Origin: Luteimicrobium xylanilyticum
GTDB taxonomy: Bacteria > Actinomycetota > Actinomycetes > Actinomycetales > Cellulomonadaceae
Assembly (NCBI RefSeq): GCF_009429125.1
Contig: NZ_CP045529.1
Span: forward strand, 3,162,001 to 3,226,000
Direction of reading: 5' to 3'
Length of the DNA stretch: 64,000 nt
This document shows, piece after piece, positions 56,633 to 64,000 of this stretch. How positions within the stretch are numbered: position 1 is the first letter of the stretch; every line of letters begins with the position of its first letter. The notes under the pieces are model-generated. The model was not told the origin of the DNA, did not search any database, and was given only the letters and a program-made list of their open reading frames with translations. The translations under genes were made by a program, and so were the position numbers.

Positions 56633-57075
56633 TGGCCCTCCGCCCCGGCGAGAGCCCCGGCTTCCTCCTGTGGCACGCGACCCTGCGCTGGCAGCGCGAC
56701 GTCACGGCCGCGCTCGCACCGCTCGACCTCACGCACGTCCAGTTCGTCCTGCTGGCGTGCACGTGGTGGCTCCAGACGCACGGCGAGCATCCCAACCAGG
56801 TCGCCGTCGCGCGCCAGGCGGGCACGGACTTCCGGATGACGTCGCAGGTCGTGCGGGCGCTCGAGGCCAAGGGGCTGCTGGTCCGCGACCCCGACCCCGC
56901 CGACGCGCGGGCGCGGCTCCTGCGCGTGACCGACGCGGGTCTCGCGCTCGCCCCGCGCGCGGTCGAGGCCGTCGAGGCCGTGGACCGGGCGTTCTTCGGG
57001 GCGGACGCCGAGACCGCGACCGACCTGTTCCGCAGGCTCGCCCGGCCTGACGACGTCGCCCACCTCGAGGGCTGA
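56632..57075 (+). CDS. MarR family transcriptional regulator
   Basis: A 147-residue winged-helix protein with LDLTHVQFVLLACTWWLQ, then VARQAGTDFRMTSQVVRALEAKGLL and the wing PDPADARARLLRVTDAG. Its start overlaps the SRPBCC stop. The pair is common in actinobacteria; the palindrome at 56144-56160 is its probable operator, giving autoregulation. Confidence 0.9.
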   Translation: MALRPGESPGFLLWHATLRWQRDVTAALAPLDLTHVQFVLLACTWWLQTHGEHPNQVAVARQAGTDFRMTSQVVRALEAKGLLVRDPDPADARARLLRVTDAGLALAPRAVEAVEAVDRAFFGADAETATDLFRRLARPDDVAHLEG

Positions 57076-57201
57076 CATCGCCCGGAAGCTTCAGAAGCTC
57101 GTGCGGGAGCCTTGCGAGCTTCTGACCGCTCGCAGCATCGAGTGGTGCACGTCAGATGCCGACGACGCGGGGCTGAGTCCGAGCTGCACGCGAGCGGCCA
57201 G

Positions 57202-57278
57202 TTCCGACTTTGAACACCGGCTGGTGCCGACTTTTTATGGCGGCCGATTCCGACTTCCAGTGGCGGCTGATTCCGACA
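57202..57278. repeat. 23-bp tandem repeats resembling IS21-type element ends
   Basis: TTCCGAC recurs at 57202, 57225, 57248 and 57271, an exact 23-bp period, with the consensus TTCCGACTTNNANTGGCGGCTGA in the three full units. IS21-family elements carry multiple such repeats at their ends. No istA/istB gene is present, so this would be a terminal remnant. It lies 18 bp before the DUF4143 gene. Confidence 0.6.
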
Positions 57279-57296
57279 CGAAGGTAGCCTGGGCGG

Positions 57297-58547
57297 GTGA
57301 AGGACATGGTCGCACGTCGCCTGTCACCCCTCGTCCGCGCGCGCGCATCGAACACTCCCGTCCTCCTTCTCGAGGGACCACGCGGGGTCGGGAAGTCAAC
57401 GCTCCTGGCCGGACTGGCCGCCGACTCCGCCGCCGTGGTCATCGACCTCGACAGAGAGGACTACCTCCAGCTCGCCCGGAGCAGTCCGTCGACGGTGGTC
57501 GGCGAGGACCCGCCGGTGCTCATCGACGAGTACCAGAAGGCGCCCGCCCTGCTGGACGCGATCAAGGCACGACTGAACCGCGAGACCCGGGCCGGCATGT
57601 TCGTCCTCGCCGGCTCGGCGAGCTACGACGCGCTGCCACGAGGCACGCAAGCGCTGACAGGACGACTCCAGAGGCTTCCGGTCATGCCCTTCACACAAAC
57701 CGAGATCGACGCGACGCGCAACGAGCTCATCGCTCGCGCGTTCGACGGGGACGTTCAGCACAGCGCCCGACCTGCGACCACGTCACGCGACGAATACGTC
57801 GAGCGCGTGATGCGTGGCGGGATGCCTTTGGCGCTCACCCAGCCCACGGAGGCTGACCGATCGCGCTGGTTCGACGCGCACGTCCGGCAGTCGATCGACC
57901 GAGATGCCCGCGAGCTCCGACGCATCGGAAGGAAGTCCGACCTCCGCGACGTCCTGATCCGTACGGCAGGACAGACGGCGGGCGTCCTCAACGTCGCGAA
58001 GGTCGCCTCCGACGTCTCACCTTCGTGGGACACGACCGCGGCGTACATCGAGCTTCTCGAGTCGCTGTTCCTGGTCCAACGGCTGCCCGCCTGGGGCCCG
58101 ACCGTACTGCCGCGAAGCATCGAGTCGCCGAAGATTCACGTGGTCGACTCCGGTGTGGGCGCACATCTGCTGCGGCTCAGCGCCGCCAAGATGCGACGCC
58201 TCGACCCGTCGGCACTTACGGAGTTCGGCCACCTGCTCGAGTCCTTCGTCGTCCAGGACGCCATCCGCCAAGCGACCTGGATGGACGACCCCGTCACGGC
58301 CGGCCACTGGCGCACTAAGGACAACGTCGAGGTCGACCTCGTGCTCGAGCGCTTCGACGGCGCCGTCGTCGCGATCGAGGTCAAGGCGGGTGACCACGTC
58401 AAGCGGAGCCAGCTCTCCCCACTGGTGGCTCTCCGCGAACGCCTGGGTGCCTCGTTCGCCGCCGGGATCGCCTTCTACCTGGGCGCCACCGGGTATGAGG
58501 CTGACGACCGAATCCATGTTCTGCCCGTCGAGCGACTCTGGACCTGA
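57297..58547 (+). CDS. AAA-type ATPase with DUF4143 domain
   Basis: A 416-residue protein with Walker A LLEGPRGVGKSTLL near residue 25, Walker B PPVLIDEYQKAP near 72, and a C-terminal DUF4143 region: HWRTKDNVEVDLVLERFDG and AIEVKAGDHVKRSQLSPL near residues 340-375, which resembles a restriction-endonuclease-like core. Function of the family is not established. Codon use is less G+C-biased at third positions than its neighbours, and it sits behind IS-like repeats, which suggests acquisition by transfer. GTG start. Confidence 0.85.
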   Translation: MKDMVARRLSPLVRARASNTPVLLLEGPRGVGKSTLLAGLAADSAAVVIDLDREDYLQLARSSPSTVVGEDPPVLIDEYQKAPALLDAIKARLNRETRAGMFVLAGSASYDALPRGTQALTGRLQRLPVMPFTQTEIDATRNELIARAFDGDVQHSARPATTSRDEYVERVMRGGMPLALTQPTEADRSRWFDAHVRQSIDRDARELRRIGRKSDLRDVLIRTAGQTAGVLNVAKVASDVSPSWDTTAAYIELLESLFLVQRLPAWGPTVLPRSIESPKIHVVDSGVGAHLLRLSAAKMRRLDPSALTEFGHLLESFVVQDAIRQATWMDDPVTAGHWRTKDNVEVDLVLERFDGAVVAIEVKAGDHVKRSQLSPLVALRERLGASFAAGIAFYLGATGYEADDRIHVLPVERLWT

Positions 58548-58559
58548 GCCCGGGAGGCG

Positions 58560-60002
58560 CTACGCCCAGTCGACGCCCGGGCTCGCGTGGAACGTGAGCC
58601 CGCGCTCGCGCCACCCGGCCGACTCGCGGGAGACCCGCGACGCGAAGTCGTCCCACGACCGCGCGTCGGCGGGCGTCCACGCCACCTCGGCCGACGCCGC
58701 GAGCCGCGGCAGCAGTCGCATGAAGAGGGTGTCCTCGTCGGGGATCCGCTCGCTCCAGATCGCGGCCTCGACGCCGACCACCGCGTCCCCGTCGACCCCC
58801 TCGACGGCCGCGTCGGGCTCCCAGTCGTAGGAGTCGCGCAGCTCGACGGGCGGCATGGAGGCGCCCCAGTCCTGGCCGCGCACGTCGTCGGCGTCGTACT
58901 TCATGTCGAGGTAGACGCGGTCCGCGGGCGACAGGAGGATCTTGGCTCCGCCGTCGACCGCCCGCCGCAGCGGCTCGGTGTCCTTGCGGGTCTCCCAGTA
59001 CTGCACGACCGTGCCCGCGGGCAGCTCGGCCTCGGCTATCTCCTGCCAGCCCACGACCTTCTTGCCGGCCGCGGTGACGACCTCGTGCGCGAGCAGGACG
59101 AACCGGCTGTACTCCTCCGCGCCCAGCGTGAAGACCTCGTCGCCGCCGATGTGGACGTACTCGCCCAGTGTCGCGGCGGCCATGTCGCCGAACACGTCGC
59201 GCAGGAACGGCTCGGTCCCCGGCAGGTCGAACGACAGCTTGCTGAACCCGACCTCCTCGCCGCCGAACCGGTCGGTCGGCTCGCCGCCCGGCACCAGCTC
59301 GCCGTACGCGTGCGTCGCGGCGTTGGTGTGGCCCGGCATGTCGAACTCGGGTACGACCTGAACGTAGCGCTCGGCCGCGTACTCCTGCAGCCGGCGGAAC
59401 TCGTCCATCGTGTAGAACCCGCCGACCCCGTCGCCGATCTCGCCCTTGCCCGAGATCTCCGTGAGCAGCGGGCGCGACGGCAGCTCGAGCCGCCAGCCCT
59501 GGTCGTCGGTCAGGTGCAGGTGCAGCACGGACAGCTTGTAGCGGGCCATCTCGTCGATCACGCGCTCGACGACGTCGGGCTCGAAGAAGTGCCGCGCCAC
59601 GTCGAGGGAGAGGCCGCGCCACGCGTACCGCGGGGCGTCCTGCACGACGACGGCCGGCAGGACTGTGCGGCCCTCGCCGTCGGTGGTGGCGAGCTGGGCG
59701 AGCGTGGTGAGGCCCCGGAACAGGCCTTCGGTCGTCGGCGCCGTCACCGTGGCGCCGGCCGGTGCGACCTCGACCGTGTACCGCTCGGGCGACGTGGCGT
59801 CGTCGGGCCCGGCAGCGTCGTCGAGCGTGAGGACGAGCGCGGGGCCCCCCGAGGTCTCCCCCGCGGGGCCCAGCAGGTCGCGGGCCACGGTCGCGAGGCG
59901 CTGCTCCTCGGCGGACGGCCCGGCGACGACGCGCAGACCGTCGAGCGGCAGGCTCCCGTCGGTGGTCCGGACCTGTGCGGGGAGCGGGACGAGCGGGGGC
60001 AT
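58560..60002 (-). CDS. beta-N-acetylhexosaminidase, GH20
   Basis: A 480-residue glycoside hydrolase. An N-terminal GH20b-like domain (about 1-115) is followed by the TIM barrel starting YAWRGLSLDVARHFFEPDVVERVID, then HLHLTDDQGWRLEL, VPEFDMPGHTNAA and the catalytic pair in VHIGGDEVF. It would release GlcNAc/GalNAc from chitin oligomers or glycans. No signal peptide is seen, so it acts inside the cell on imported sugars. AAGGA precedes the ATG. Confidence 0.93.
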   Translation of the reverse strand: MPPLVPLPAQVRTTDGSLPLDGLRVVAGPSAEEQRLATVARDLLGPAGETSGGPALVLTLDDAAGPDDATSPERYTVEVAPAGATVTAPTTEGLFRGLTTLAQLATTDGEGRTVLPAVVVQDAPRYAWRGLSLDVARHFFEPDVVERVIDEMARYKLSVLHLHLTDDQGWRLELPSRPLLTEISGKGEIGDGVGGFYTMDEFRRLQEYAAERYVQVVPEFDMPGHTNAATHAYGELVPGGEPTDRFGGEEVGFSKLSFDLPGTEPFLRDVFGDMAAATLGEYVHIGGDEVFTLGAEEYSRFVLLAHEVVTAAGKKVVGWQEIAEAELPAGTVVQYWETRKDTEPLRRAVDGGAKILLSPADRVYLDMKYDADDVRGQDWGASMPPVELRDSYDWEPDAAVEGVDGDAVVGVEAAIWSERIPDEDTLFMRLLPRLAASAEVAWTPADARSWDDFASRVSRESAGWRERGLTFHASPGVDWA

Positions 60003-60079
60003 GCGAATCCTTTCGACCGAGCGTGAAGCACCGATGCTCTCACGGCCTTGTCACGTGCGTGTGACGACCGCTGCACCTG

Positions 60080-60499
60080 TCAGGTGGTGATGCCCGGGAC
60101 CTCGACGGTCGTACCGCCGTTCAGGCCGTGCGCACCGAGGAACAGCGCGACGGCGAGGACGAGGAGCACGATCGTGGCGCCCGCGATCGCGACCCCGGCG
60201 ATCGCGAAGCCCCGGCCCCGCTGGCCGGTCCGCTTGATCTGCCGCAACGCCACGAGCCCCAAGACCAGCGCGACGACCGATCCGACGCCCCAGAGCCACA
60301 CGAGCGACAGCACGAACGACGCGATCGCGAGCCCCGACATGGGCGCCTGGACCGGGTACGGCGGGTAGCCGTAGCCGGGATACGGCGGGTACCCGGGCTG
60401 GGGCGGCGGGTAGGCGCCGTAGGGCTGCTGCGGCGCCTGCGGCTGCGGCTGCGGCTGGACGTACGGTCCGCCGGGCTGCGGCGGGTACGGGTCGCTCAT
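60080..60499 (-). CDS. DUF4190 small membrane protein
   Basis: A 139-residue protein with a Pro/Gln/Tyr/Gly-rich N-terminal cytoplasmic tail (about 50 residues, YPPYPGYGYPPYP-like) and two membrane helices (GLAIASFVLSLVWLWGVGSVVALVLGLVAL and GRGFAIAGVAIAGATIVLLVLAVALFLG), joined by RQIKRTGQ, the DUF4190 pattern. Function unknown. Its ATG overlaps the stop of the Nif3-like gene upstream. Confidence 0.85.
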   Translation of the reverse strand: MSDPYPPQPGGPYVQPQPQPQAPQQPYGAYPPPQPGYPPYPGYGYPPYPVQAPMSGLAIASFVLSLVWLWGVGSVVALVLGLVALRQIKRTGQRGRGFAIAGVAIAGATIVLLVLAVALFLGAHGLNGGTTVEVPGITT

Positions 60500-61314
60500 G
60501 CCGGGAGTATGGCACCGCCGAGGGTCCGGTAGGGGTCGGTCGCGGGGAGGAACTGCACGGGGATCTCGGGGACGACGTCGCGCAGCCAGCGGGCGGCCTC
60601 GGCCATGCCCTCCTGCTCCGACGGCACGTGCCCGACGACGACCAGCCCCTTGGCGATCCCCGCCGCCTCCAGGTCGGCCGCGTAGGCGCCAGTCTCCCAC
60701 TCGTGCCCCTCCCCGATCACGGCGACGTCGACGTCGTCGCGCTGCAGAAGGTGCCGGTTGCGCTCGAAGCCGCGGAACCCGAGATCGAACCCGACCCCGG
60801 ACACGGACAGCGCCGGGTCACCCACGAACCGGAGCGCCCGCGCCCCCAGCGCGGACGCGACGTGCGCGGCGAGCTCGCCGAGCGTCGTCGGCTCGAGCGC
60901 GTAGACCCCGGCCGCGCCGGGGACCTCGCGGCCCGTCCAGCCGAGCGCGCGCGCGGTCCCGTCGTCGACGCCGTCGGGCCGGCGGTCGTGCCACGCGTCG
61001 TGCAGGTGCCAGACGCGCAGCCCGTGCTCGGCGACGAACGCCGCCTTGGCCCTGTAGACGGGGTCGTCCTCCGCAGCGAGGCGTGGTTCGGCCTCGTTGC
61101 GGTGGTCGTAGTAGAGCGGCTCGTGCGTGATCACGAGGTCGAGGCCCTCGTCCGCCGCGCGGCGCAGGACGTCGAACGTCGCCATCATCGTGACCGCGAC
61201 CCCGGACACGGAGGCGAGCGGATCGCCCGCGAGGAACGTGTCGACCGTGTCCGGGCGGCGTGCAACCCCGACGCGCTGGGTGATCCGGTCGACGACGTCC
61301 TGCGCACTCGGCAT
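60496..61314 (-). CDS. Nif3-like dinuclear metal centre protein
   Basis: A 272-residue member of the NIF3/DUF34 family with VAVTMMATFDVLRRAADEGLDLVITHEPLYY near residue 40-70, giving the metal-binding His in ITHEP. The cognate activity of this family is not settled. It starts 10 bp after the GH3 gene's stop and is coupled to the DUF4190 gene. Confidence 0.85.
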   Translation of the reverse strand: MPSAQDVVDRITQRVGVARRPDTVDTFLAGDPLASVSGVAVTMMATFDVLRRAADEGLDLVITHEPLYYDHRNEAEPRLAAEDDPVYRAKAAFVAEHGLRVWHLHDAWHDRRPDGVDDGTARALGWTGREVPGAAGVYALEPTTLGELAAHVASALGARALRFVGDPALSVSGVGFDLGFRGFERNRHLLQRDDVDVAVIGEGHEWETGAYAADLEAAGIAKGLVVVGHVPSEQEGMAEAARWLRDVVPEIPVQFLPATDPYRTLGGAILPA

Positions 61315-61324
61315 GGCGCCCACC

Positions 61325-63190
61325 CTAGACGCGGCCGAGCCCGTGGCCCGCACGGAACAGCGGGTGGGCGGTGTCGTGAGCGACGTCGGGCCGTGACTCG
61401 ACGACGGCGGCCATCGACGACGGCAGGTCGAAGGGCAGCCGTCCGCGGGCCGGCTCGGCACCGGTCAGCGCGTCGAGAAGCGCCTCGCCGGACGCCCCGT
61501 ACTCCGCGACGAGCGACGCCGCCCGCCCGACGAACGGGGCGAGCACCGCGGGCCGGTCGAGGTAGACCGCAAGGACGGTCGGCACGGCGTCGCAGACCGC
61601 GAGGACGCGCTCGACCTCGGCGGCGGGGAACTCGAGCGACCCGGCGTGGAAGAGCTGCTCGAACCCGGGACCGCGGTCCTCGAAGGGCGCCGTGAGCCGC
61701 AGCACCGCGACGTCCGCCTCGGCAGGGGTCGCGACGGGCTCGCCGTACCCGGCGACGACGTCGGCAGGCACGCCTTCCGCGTAGACCCGGAGGCCGCGCG
61801 TCAGGGGAAGGTGGGCGGCGCCGTCGGGCGCGGAGGTCAGCACGGTCACCGCGGCCGACTGGGCCGCCCGCCCGGCGGCTCGCGCCTCGGGCGTCCCGAC
61901 CAGCCGCGCGGCCGCCTCGACGGCGACGTACCGCTGCTCGTCGAACAGGCCCAGCAGGAACTTCTCTCGCAGCAGACGACGGACCGACACGTCGAGCCGC
62001 TCCTCCGGGACGCTCCCGTCGCACACGAGGTCGACGACGATCTCCGGGCACGCCTCCCCGCCGAGCTGGTCGCAGCCCGCGTCGAGGATCGCGGCGACGC
62101 GCTCGTGCCGCGACAGGCGCTCGACGCCCCACGCCCGCGCGGGGAACGGGCGGCCCATGATCTCGGCGTCGGACACGAGGCCCCAGTCGGTGCACACGAC
62201 GCCCTCGTAGCCGAGGGTCTCGCGCAGGAGGCCCGTGATGATCGGCCGGTTGAAGCCGAACCCGACCTGGGGCACGGGCCGCCCGTCGACCTCGAGCCCG
62301 ACCGGCATGCCGTAGTACGGCATGAGCTGGCGCGTGCCCGCGGCGATCACGGCGCGGAACGGCTCGAGGTGCTCGGCGAACCGCCCGCCCGGGTACACCT
62401 GCTCGCGCCCGTACGCGAAGTGGGGGTCCTCGCCGTCGAGCTGGGGGCCGCCTCCCGGGAAGTGCTTGGACATCGCGGAGACGGACGCCGCCCCGAACGC
62501 GCCGTCGAGCCCTCCCTCCCTCGCGACCGCGCCCGTCCCCTGCAGCCCGTGGACGTAGGCCACGCCGAGCGCCGTCGTGAGCGCGACGTCCTCGCCGAAG
62601 GTGCCCGACGCGCGGGCCCAGCGCGGCTCGGTCGCGAGGTCGACCTGCGGGTGCAGGGCCGTCCGCAGCCCGGTCGCCACGTATTCGCGGCGCACGGTGT
62701 CGGCGAACCGCTCGACGAGGTCGGGGTCGCCGATCGCAGCCAGGCCGAGGGTCTCCGGCCACTGCGAGAACGGGCCCGCCGCGAGTGCGGCGAGCGGGTT
62801 GTCGCTGAACGCGTGCCGCGGGTCGCTCGCGATCGTCACCGGGATGCCGAGCCGGGTCGAGGCCGCAACCTCCTGGACGCGGTTGTGCCAGGCCGCGAGG
62901 TCCGTGGCGGTGCCGGGGGCACCGAGCACGTTGAGGTGCGTCATGTGCTTCTCGACCACGTACTCGTGGACGCTCGGCGTCCCGAAGACGGCGTCCGGCT
63001 CAGCCAGGGTGCCACCCTCGCCGACGGTCACCATGTCCTGGAACAGCTGGCCGGCCTTCTCCTCGACGGTCATCCGCGCGAGGAGGTCGTCGAGCCGCTC
63101 CTCGACCGGGCGGGACGCGTCCTTGTAGGGCGCGTCGTCGGGCACGGGCGCGATGACGTCGGGTCGCCCGGCCTCGGCCGCCGCGGTCAT
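61325..63190 (-). CDS. glycoside hydrolase family 3 protein without Fn3 domain
   Basis: A 621-residue GH3 enzyme. The N-terminal barrel opens DLLARMTVEEKAGQLFQDM and contains GIPVTIASDPRHAFSDN, SAMSKHFPGGGPQLDGEDPHF and the nucleophile Asp in VVCTDWGLVSDAEIM; the second domain follows from about 430 to the end. It stops after LPFDLPSSM, so the fibronectin III-like C-terminal domain common in GH3 enzymes is absent. ATG 63190 overlaps the stop of the second GH3 gene. Probably a beta-glucosidase or exo-glycosidase; specificity unknown. Confidence 0.92.
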   Translation of the reverse strand: MTAAAEAGRPDVIAPVPDDAPYKDASRPVEERLDDLLARMTVEEKAGQLFQDMVTVGEGGTLAEPDAVFGTPSVHEYVVEKHMTHLNVLGAPGTATDLAAWHNRVQEVAASTRLGIPVTIASDPRHAFSDNPLAALAAGPFSQWPETLGLAAIGDPDLVERFADTVRREYVATGLRTALHPQVDLATEPRWARASGTFGEDVALTTALGVAYVHGLQGTGAVAREGGLDGAFGAASVSAMSKHFPGGGPQLDGEDPHFAYGREQVYPGGRFAEHLEPFRAVIAAGTRQLMPYYGMPVGLEVDGRPVPQVGFGFNRPIITGLLRETLGYEGVVCTDWGLVSDAEIMGRPFPARAWGVERLSRHERVAAILDAGCDQLGGEACPEIVVDLVCDGSVPEERLDVSVRRLLREKFLLGLFDEQRYVAVEAAARLVGTPEARAAGRAAQSAAVTVLTSAPDGAAHLPLTRGLRVYAEGVPADVVAGYGEPVATPAEADVAVLRLTAPFEDRGPGFEQLFHAGSLEFPAAEVERVLAVCDAVPTVLAVYLDRPAVLAPFVGRAASLVAEYGASGEALLDALTGAEPARGRLPFDLPSSMAAVVESRPDVAHDTAHPLFRAGHGLGRV

Positions 63191-64000
63191 CGGGCACCCG
63201 CCCTGTACGCGGCGTCGGCCTGCGCGGCAAGGGTCTCGAGCTCGGCCTCGGGCACGGGGAACCCGGGGAACCGGGCGATCCGGCGCAGCGGGATCGCCCG
63301 CATCATCTCGCCGACGCCGGGTGCGAAGAACATCGCCGCCGCGCGTGGCTCCGCCTCGAGCTGCGCCCGTAGTCCCGGCCCCGCGACGGGGTGCGCGAGC
63401 CACGCCTCGACGGTCGAGTCGACGGTCAGCTCGGGCACGACGACCTCGCCGGCGAGCTCGATCTCGGCTACGAGCCGCACGTCCCGCGACGACGCACCCA
63501 CGCGGATCCCGAACCGTCCCGGCTCGACGACCCACCGCGCGACCTCGGGGTGCCAGAACTGGAAGGCGCGGGCGTCGAGCTCGACCTGCACCCGCTCCGT
63601 CGCCCCCGCGGCGAGCTCCACGACGCCGAAGCCGCCCAGCTCCTGGACGGGGCGGAACACGCTCGACTCGGGATCGGTGACGTACACCTGGACGACCTCG
63701 TTGCCCGCGCGCTCGCCCGTGTTCTTCACGGTGAGGGCGACGCGCACGCGCGGGGTGGGACCGTCGTCGAGCACGTCGACCGCGAGGTCGGAGTACGCGA
63801 ACGTCGTGTACGACAGCCCGTGCCCGAACGGGAACGCGACCTCGAGGTCCCGCGCGTCGTACCAGCGGTAGCCGATGAGGAGGCCCTCGCCGTAGCGGAC
63901 GTGGCCGGCCTCGCCGGGGAAGTTCCCGAGCGCGGGGTTGTCCTCGTAGCGCAGCGGGAAGGTCTCGGCGAGCCGCCCGGACGGGTTGGCGCGGCCGAGC
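63187..64000 (-). CDS. glycoside hydrolase family 3 enzyme, C-terminal part (continues past the window)
   Basis: The start lies beyond base 64000; only about 270 C-terminal residues are seen. They begin with NPSGRLAETFPLRYEDNPAL, then YGEGLLIGYRWYDARDLEVAFPFGHGLSYTTFAYSDL, which is the typical end of the GH3 second domain, and continue as the fibronectin III-like domain (RVALTVKNTGERAGNEVVQVYV, VQELGGFGVVELAAG), followed by an extra helical tail. A canonical beta-glucosidase layout. It overlaps the next GH3 gene by ATGA, so the two GH3 enzymes are made together. Confidence 0.93.
   Translation of the reverse strand, partial: LGRANPSGRLAETFPLRYEDNPALGNFPGEAGHVRYGEGLLIGYRWYDARDLEVAFPFGHGLSYTTFAYSDLAVDVLDDGPTPRVRVALTVKNTGERAGNEVVQVYVTDPESSVFRPVQELGGFGVVELAAGATERVQVELDARAFQFWHPEVARWVVEPGRFGIRVGASSRDVRLVAEIELAGEVVVPELTVDSTVEAWLAHPVAGPGLRAQLEAEPRAAAMFFAPGVGEMMRAIPLRRIARFPGFPVPEAELETLAAQADAAYRAGAR

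Noticed and set aside
57076-57296. Complete insertion sequence upstream of the DUF4143 gene
   Set aside because: Only end-like repeats; no transposase frame in 221 bp.

Overview
The window is very G+C-rich DNA with ATG/GTG starts, Cys written almost always as TGC, and many ATGA/GTGA stop-start overlaps. The gene content fits an actinobacterium of the Cellulomonas/Cellulosimicrobium type (Micrococcales). The taxonomic guess rests on three things: tRNA-Gln next to glmU-prs, the order metG-tatD-rpf-rsmA-ispE, and a site resembling the CebR/CelR cellulose operator. All calls come from reading the sequence; no database search was run.

Layout. 1-5.1 kb: the tail of an alpha/beta hydrolase, a SIMPL protein, prs and glmU (cell-wall precursor and PRPP supply), tRNA-Gln(TTG), a repeat array and a TetR regulator. 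5.2-10.3 kb: a sortase-type surface protein of the choice-of-anchor A class, a two-gene ABC exporter and a flavin oxidoreductase. 10.4-19.3 kb: a C1-flavoured region with zinc formaldehyde dehydrogenase, MarR + MFS, a ThDP enzyme, MarR, fdhD and a YdeP/FdhF-like molybdoenzyme. 19.3-25.3 kb: a nested hairpin beside a decayed secreted-lipase gene, an ABC-F ATPase with an inverted repeat in its linker, a divergent TetR/quinone-reductase pair and an arylsulfotransferase-like lipoprotein. 25.3-29.4 kb: an SSS symporter with its DUF3311 partner, then ispE and rsmA. 29.4-35.6 kb: four consecutive rpf-like muralytic proteins where related genomes usually carry one rpfB, followed by tatD and metG. 38.5-41.8 kb: a second repeat array, a PQQ-type sugar dehydrogenase lipoprotein and two aldo-keto reductases. 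41.9-48.7 kb: an organosulfur operon (ssuA-ssuC-ssuB and two flavin monooxygenases), preceded by a short reading frame ending in four TGT Cys codons, and a ROK regulator. 49-57 kb: holin-like membrane protein, AlaC-like aminotransferase, MarR, nicotinamidase, the divergent rsmI/pmt pair, GrpB, nucleoside hydrolase and an SRPBCC-MarR operon with a readable promoter/operator. 57-64 kb: a DUF4143 ATPase behind IS21-end-like tandem repeats, a GH20 hexosaminidase, and a run of DUF4190, Nif3-like and two GH3 genes, the last cut by the window edge.

The most notable observations are the Cys-codon leader peptide before the sulfonate operon; the four-gene rpf cluster with a shared GTNAY-N6-GTNAY motif before three of its members; three families of palindromic or tandem intergenic repeats, one of which supplies the stop codons of two unrelated genes; and a 29-bp inverted repeat inside the ABC-F coding sequence. 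There is no prophage, CRISPR array, complete insertion sequence or rRNA operon.
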